The notes beneath the pieces were generated by a model, which was given only the letters and a program-made list of their open reading frames with translations, was not told where the DNA came from and searched no databases. A stretch of DNA of 23,631 nt, taken from contig CAKUJA010000030.1 in assembly GCA_934661135.1 (NCBI GenBank), positions 1 to 23,631 on the forward strand, in the 5' to 3' direction. Position 1 is the first letter of the stretch; each line of letters starts with the position of its first letter. The position numbers were made by a program, and so were the translations under genes. This DNA is from an uncultured Oscillospiraceae bacterium (GTDB lineage: Bacteria > Bacillota > Clostridia > Oscillospirales > Oscillospiraceae). Shown here one piece after another: positions 20,201 through 23,631 of the stretch.

Positions 20201-21535
20201 TCAGCCGGTCACCTTAAGATACTGGCTGGACATATAGGCGCGCTGGTTGTTGTACCAGATCTCGCACCATTCGTCCGAGATGCCGATCACGGCCACGGAG
20301 CTGTCCTGCGGCATGGTCATGAGGATCGTGCTGGACGTAGACGGTGCGGAGCGGACATTGATGTCGCCGGTCGTCACCATCTGTGCCGCCGCCGGGGAGA
20401 AGTCCGCGCTCAAATCGCCAAACCAACTCGCGTCATCGCGCGCAGGCACACCGCCGGCGTCATTCGCGCCGATGATCGCCGCGACCATGCAGGAATCCTT
20501 CGTGGTCAGTGTCGCAATGCCGGATTCGCCCTCCACGGTCGCGCTCCATGTATCGGCAGACCATGTCAGGCCGAGCTGATACTTGGTGTCCTCAATCTGC
20601 ACCTCATACGCTGCCGCAGTGTCCGTCGGCGTGGAAACCGTGCGGAACGATGCGTTGACGATAATCTCAGACAGGGAAATTGCGTCCTGCTCCGGAAGCT
20701 GCACCGGCTCGCCGCCCGAATAGGAGATACTGGCGTTCGACGCCGGCTCCGGCTCGGTCGAGACCGGGACATTGACCGCAAACATTCCGCTCTTGCCGTC
20801 CTCCTCAAACGTGAAGATCAGCGTCTTGTCGCTGCCCTTCGGGACGATCGTAAAGCCGCCGTCGCTGCTGGTCACTGTATACAGGCCGGATTCTTCATAA
20901 TACGCGCGGAACAGTCCCGCGAGTGTCTCATCATCCTTCATCCCATCGTAGCCGCAGGCATAGGCCGTCCCCGGCTGAATCTGCGCGCCCATGTTGTCCA
21001 TCAGCGTGCTGTCCGAGATCAGATGCAGCGGCAGCAGAATGTCCAGGCGGCTGCCGTCCAGCGCAACCTCGCGGTGTGTGCCCATGAAGATATAGTAGTT
21101 CGCAACGTCCTTCTGGTAGAGCACCCAGTGATCGACGCCCGCGTCCGTCTGCTGCGTAAACAGATAGCTTGTGCCGTGCGCGTTCGTATAAGACGCGGCC
21201 GTCACGCCGTCGTTGTTCTTCGTCACGGTCTTGACGAGCGATGCAAGCTTCTTCGACGACTCAAACTGATAGCCGCCGTAGGACAGATAATCTCCCTCGT
21301 TGAGCTGCGTATTGAGCGGCAGCTTCAGCTCCGTCTGCGAGGAAAATGCCTGTGCGAGCACCGTGGTATCCGGCGTTGCCGAGCAGCTCTTGGCAATGAC
21401 GACAATCACCGCAACAAAGACCACAACAATCACCAGCAGCGTCAAAAGCGTCTTTTTCGGCAGCTCCATCAACCGCTGGAAAAAATTCTTCGGCTTTCTT
21501 CTGCGCCGGGGTTGGTTGGTTCTTTCTTCTTCCAT
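20201..21535 (-). CDS. membrane-anchored protein with C-terminal bacterial SH3 (SH3b) domain
   Basis: A 444-aa protein: a short Arg-rich cytoplasmic start (RRRRK near 10-14), one transmembrane helix at about 29-49, a long extracytoplasmic middle region of about 330 residues with no recognised family, and a C-terminal SH3b domain at about 385-444 (INVRSAPSTSSTIL, then WCEIWYNNQRAYMSSQYLKV). SH3b domains usually bind cell-wall peptides. The start at 21535 has GGAGGG 7 nt upstream and gives an intact topology; the open frame 117 nt further up crosses the promoter. It is monocistronic, convergent with the sensor kinase and divergent from the HAD gene. A cell-wall-associated role is likely but not specific. 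Confidence 0.85.
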   Translation of the reverse strand: MEEERTNQPRRRRKPKNFFQRLMELPKKTLLTLLVIVVVFVAVIVVIAKSCSATPDTTVLAQAFSSQTELKLPLNTQLNEGDYLSYGGYQFESSKKLASLVKTVTKNNDGVTAASYTNAHGTSYLFTQQTDAGVDHWVLYQKDVANYYIFMGTHREVALDGSRLDILLPLHLISDSTLMDNMGAQIQPGTAYACGYDGMKDDETLAGLFRAYYEESGLYTVTSSDGGFTIVPKGSDKTLIFTFEEDGKSGMFAVNVPVSTEPEPASNASISYSGGEPVQLPEQDAISLSEIIVNASFRTVSTPTDTAAAYEVQIEDTKYQLGLTWSADTWSATVEGESGIATLTTKDSCMVAAIIGANDAGGVPARDDASWFGDLSADFSPAAAQMVTTGDINVRSAPSTSSTILMTMPQDSSVAVIGISDEWCEIWYNNQRAYMSSQYLKVTG

Positions 21536-21615
21536 CCTGAATCCCTCCGTTTGACAGTTGACTTTCGGGTTCCGCTGCGCCGCGGCGCGCGGATAGAATC
21601 CTTTGATTTTTTTAG

Positions 21616-21644
21616 AGTATACCATACTTCCCGGGAAATAGCAA
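21616..21644 (-). promoter_or_regulatory. promoter of the SH3b-domain gene
   Basis: On the minus strand TTGCTA (21644-21639), 17 nt, then TATACT (21621-21616). Confidence 0.8.
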
Positions 21645-21676
21645 ATATTCAAGAAAAAACTTCAGAATCTTTTTTC

Positions 21677-21705
21677 TTGCACTCTTCGGCAGAAAATGCT
21701 ATGCT
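21677..21705 (+). promoter_or_regulatory. promoter of the HAD hydrolase gene
   Basis: TTGCAC (21677-21682), 17 nt, then TATGCT (21700-21705), about 30 nt before the ATG. It diverges from the SH3b promoter, with the two -35 boxes about 32 bp apart. Confidence 0.75.
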
Positions 21706-21735
21706 TGTCCATATTCCATTCTGCGGAGGTGTATT

Positions 21736-22398
21736 ATGCGGTTTCCCTGTCTGGTGCTCGATCACGACGATACCGTCGTCAACAGCACAGCGGTCATCCA
21801 TTTCCCGTCGTTTCAGGCCTATCTAGCCAAGGTTCGTCCCGGCCTTTCCTATACGCTCGAAGACTATTTCCGGAAAAATTTCGACCCGGGCGTGCTGCCG
21901 CTGTTCCGCGACATTCTCGGCTTTTCCGACGAGGAGCTGGAAGGGGAATTTGCCTTCTGGCAGGACTATGTCGCCACGCGCGTCCCGCAGGCCTATCCCG
22001 GAATGTGCGAAATTCTGGAGCGCCACCGTGCCCGCGGCGGCAAGCTCGCCGTCATCTCCCACTCCACGAGCGACAACATCCGGCGCGACTACCGCGAAAA
22101 CGGTCTCCCGGCGCCCGATCTGATCTTCGGCTGGGAGCTGCCGGAGGAGCACCGCAAACCGCATATCTGGCCGCTGGCACAGATCATGCAGACGTTCCAT
22201 CTCGCACCGGAGCAGCTCTTGGTGCTGGACGACCTGAAACCCGGCTACGATATGGCGCGTGCAGCCGGCGTTCCGTTCGCAGCCGCCGGCTGGGCGAACG
22301 ACATCCCGGAAATTGAAACCTATATGCGTCAAAACTGCGACTTTTACTTCAAAACCGTCGCCCAATTCGGCGCCCTTCTGGAAGAAGTCAACGCATAA
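21736..22398 (+). CDS. HAD-superfamily hydrolase (phosphoglycolate phosphatase-like)
   Basis: A 220-aa soluble phosphatase with all four HAD motifs: motif I LDHDDT (nucleophile Asp9, acid/base Asp11), motif II VISHS (Ser108), motif III Lys141 in HRKP, and motif IV LVLDDLKPG (Asp165, Asp166). A helical cap lies between motifs I and II (about 15-95), as in C1-type enzymes such as phosphoglycolate phosphatase and beta-phosphoglucomutase. The start has GGAGG 6 nt upstream. It is monocistronic, with its own promoter and terminator. The substrate is unknown. Confidence 0.92.
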   Translation: MRFPCLVLDHDDTVVNSTAVIHFPSFQAYLAKVRPGLSYTLEDYFRKNFDPGVLPLFRDILGFSDEELEGEFAFWQDYVATRVPQAYPGMCEILERHRARGGKLAVISHSTSDNIRRDYRENGLPAPDLIFGWELPEEHRKPHIWPLAQIMQTFHLAPEQLLVLDDLKPGYDMARAAGVPFAAAGWANDIPEIETYMRQNCDFYFKTVAQFGALLEEVNA

Positions 22399-22424
22399 AC
22401 GCCTCCGCCGCCGGGGGCGTTTTT
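22398..22424 (+). terminator. terminator of the HAD hydrolase gene
   Basis: AACGCC then TCC (22398-22406) pairs with GGG then GGCGTT (22413-22421), 9 pairs with one wobble, then TTTT. The stem starts on the last base of the stop codon. Confidence 0.85.
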
Positions 22425-22483
22425 CTATTTTGAAAAAGGGGCGGCGTTTCCGTTTCTTTCTGAAGGAGAAAGGAAAGAATGTG

Positions 22484-22526
22484 TTTCAAAAAGCGTATCT
22501 TTGGTAAAGGGAAAACCCAAAGGAAA
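22484..22526. repeat. short dispersed repeat, copy 2 (TTTCAAAAAGCGTATCTTTGG type)
   Basis: Closely matches 6076-6118: the same A-tract, GCGT, TCTTTGG and GGGAAA blocks in the same order and orientation. A TTTTGAAAAAGGG block also occurs near both copies (6149-6160 and 22429-22440), but on opposite sides of the repeat. No coding potential. Confidence 0.5.
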
Positions 22527-22530
22527 ACCG

Positions 22531-22618
22531 CTCAGTCACGGCTGCACCGTGACAAATGCCTGCGGGCATTCCGGTGCGCGGCCCCCTTTGATAAGGGGAG
22601 TCTTTGACCGCTGCGGCG
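22531..22618. repeat. dispersed palindromic repeat, second locus
   Basis: A chain of short hairpins: GTCACGG (22535-22541) with CCGTGAC (22547-22553); ATGCC with GGCAT around a TGCG loop; and CCCCTT (22583-22588) with AAGGGG (22593-22598). It ends in CCGCTGCGGCG (22608-22618), which also occurs at 59-69 and 91-101. It fills the gap between the HAD and PAP2 genes and holds no ORF worth calling. Confidence 0.6.
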
Positions 22619-22620
22619 AG

Positions 22621-22650
22621 AAAAACCTCCCCGGCGAGCAGCCGGGGAGG
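22621..22650 (-). terminator. terminator of the PAP2 gene
   Basis: CCTCCCCGGC (22626-22635) pairs with GCCGGGGAGG (22641-22650) around GAGCA; on the minus strand five U follow (22625-22621). It lies 15 nt past the PAP2 stop. Confidence 0.88.
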
Positions 22651-22665
22651 GGATAAAGAGATGGA

Positions 22666-23328
22666 TTATGCGGCGTGGGGGCGCTTCTTCCAGGGGCGGA
22701 AGGAGATGAGCCACGCGATTGTGCCATAGGGGATGGCGACGAAGATGTCGAGCACGGAATGCTGCTTGACAAACACTGTGGAAAGGCAGATCAGAACGCC
22801 CAGCGGGAGCATGACCCATTGCAGATGGCGTTTGCGAAGCCCCGGTGACCGGAACGCTGCTGCGACAAGGCCGAAGCAGCCGATGACGTGCATACTGGGG
22901 CAGACGTTGGCGTTGTTGTCGGCGGCGTAGATGCGGCTGACAAGCCATGTAAAAACGTTGTGCCGCGGGAACTCGGCGGGGCGGAGCTCCTGCCCGTTCG
23001 GGAATACCCAGCAGACGATGAGCGCCGAGATCAGGCCGACGGCGATAAAGACCATGAAGTCACGGAACGTATCGCGGTCGTAGAAAGCGAGATAGGCCGT
23101 CATCAAAAACAGCAACGGATGCCACGTGCAATAGGGGATGATGAAGTATTCGCAGAAGGGAATTTTGTCATCCAGCGGGAGATAGGAGACCCAATAGTCA
23201 GTTGTGACGGCGTGCTCGACCACGACGTAGAGCGCCAGGTATACGACCCAGATCGAAAGCAGCCAGAAATGGCGGTAATCAGGTACCGTCCCTAGTTTCG
23301 GAAACGTCCAGTGTTGCTTTTTCTGCAT
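22666..23328 (-). CDS. PAP2-superfamily membrane phosphatase
   Basis: A 220-aa protein with about five or six membrane helices and the PAP2 (type 2 phosphatidic acid phosphatase) active-site blocks: ELRP (114-117), PSMH (144-147, where PSGH is more usual) and KQHSVLD (188-194, His190 and Asp194). The family dephosphorylates lipid phosphates such as phosphatidate or undecaprenyl pyrophosphate, or transfers head groups. The start at 23328 has GAGAGGA 8-9 nt upstream; no later in-frame ATG precedes the first helix. That start lies inside the preceding gene, which it overlaps by 50 nt, so the two are co-transcribed and probably coupled. The substrate is not known. Confidence 0.85.
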   Translation of the reverse strand: MQKKQHWTFPKLGTVPDYRHFWLLSIWVVYLALYVVVEHAVTTDYWVSYLPLDDKIPFCEYFIIPYCTWHPLLFLMTAYLAFYDRDTFRDFMVFIAVGLISALIVCWVFPNGQELRPAEFPRHNVFTWLVSRIYAADNNANVCPSMHVIGCFGLVAAAFRSPGLRKRHLQWVMLPLGVLICLSTVFVKQHSVLDIFVAIPYGTIAWLISFRPWKKRPHAA

Positions 23329-23631
23329 GGTCTTCGTCCTCTCTGATGGTAGGAATGAACTGGCGGGCGAAGTTGCCTTTGCCGCGCTTTTTGAGATAGA
23401 AATAGCCAATCGTGCTGAAGGTCAGTGCACCGATGAAGCTGACGAACAGATCTTCCATCGTGTCGTAGAGACCAATGTCGAGATAACCGCCGAGACCAAG
23501 ATCGACGCCGTTGACTGTGACGGACTGGATGTCTTTGACGACGATGGGAATGTTGCGGTTTGTCTCGTCGAGCATAACGCTGGAGATCGTGTGCACGACG
23601 GTGTCCTTCTGCATATCAAGCAGGAAGATAC
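23279..23631 (-). CDS. 3' part of a membrane protein gene, running off the window
   Basis: The frame is open from the window edge (first visible residues IFLLDMQKD) to the stop at 23279, so the true start lies outside. The visible 116 or so residues contain a segment DIGLYDTMEDLFVSFIGALT followed by a membrane helix (about FIGALTFSTIGYFYL), then a basic KKRGKG and a hydrophilic tail. I do not recognise the family with certainty; similar C-termini occur in uncharacterised multi-pass proteins of Clostridia. Its last 50 nt overlap the start of the PAP2 gene. Confidence 0.7.
   Translation of the reverse strand, partial: IFLLDMQKDTVVHTISSVMLDETNRNIPIVVKDIQSVTVNGVDLGLGGYLDIGLYDTMEDLFVSFIGALTFSTIGYFYLKKRGKGNFARQFIPTIREDEDHAEKATLDVSETRDGT

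Noticed and set aside
22426..22620. Possible CRISPR array or small RNA gene in the repeat-rich gap
   Set aside because: The hairpins differ from each other and have no regular spacing or promoter; they fit dispersed palindromic elements.

Overview
The window looks like chromosome of a GC-rich gut-type Clostridia (Bacillota), most plausibly an Oscillospiraceae-like bacterium. The grounds are a lysine (L-box) riboswitch with a terminator platform, strong AAGGAGG-type ribosome binding sites, TTGnnn-17-TATnnT promoters, PhoB/PhoR-type two-component systems, CotH and VTC-domain proteins, and short hairpin-rich dispersed repeats of the kind common in that group. The assignment is by gene content only. 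No phage, insertion sequence, CRISPR array, tRNA or rRNA was seen.

Layout. (1) 1-2.9 kb: a dispersed repeat, then rarA and a SAM methyltransferase gene on the minus strand, divergent from nth (endonuclease III). The two divergent promoters share one palindromic -35 box. (2) 2.9-6.1 kb: a lysine riboswitch controlling a three-gene polar amino-acid ABC importer (lipoprotein, permease, ATPase), so lysine is the predicted substrate. (3) 6.1-8.2 kb: a membrane-anchored CapA-like protein with an altered metal motif, convergent with rplS (ribosomal protein L19). (4) 8.2-14.7 kb, minus strand: a complete phosphate operon pstS-pstC-pstA-pstB-phoU-phoB-phoR, mostly linked by 4-nt ATGA overlaps, with an attenuator-like hairpin after pstS. 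(5) 14.7-18.1 kb, minus strand: a three-gene operon encoding a VTC-type (polyphosphate polymerase-like) domain protein, a DUF4956 membrane protein and a double-anchored CotH-kinase-family protein. (6) 18.2-20.1 kb, plus strand: an OmpR-family regulator and histidine kinase, divergent from the VTC operon. (7) 20.2-23.6 kb: an SH3b-domain membrane protein, a HAD hydrolase, a second repeat-rich intergenic stretch, a PAP2-family membrane phosphatase, and the 3' end of a multi-pass membrane protein running off the window.

The most interesting region is 13.7-20.1 kb. A high-affinity phosphate uptake and sensing operon sits directly downstream of a VTC/DUF4956/CotH operon, and that operon is divergent from a dedicated two-component system. 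The intergenic region carries two pairs of TTTCAG-like direct repeats, each with an exact 11-bp period, one pair oriented toward each operon and just upstream of its -10. The simplest model is that the regulator controls both itself and the VTC operon. The VTC protein keeps the basic and acidic residues expected of a nucleotide/polyphosphate-tunnel enzyme, DUF4956 could be its membrane partner, and CotH is an atypical kinase predicted to act outside the membrane. The link to phosphate or polyphosphate metabolism is inference from family and neighbourhood.
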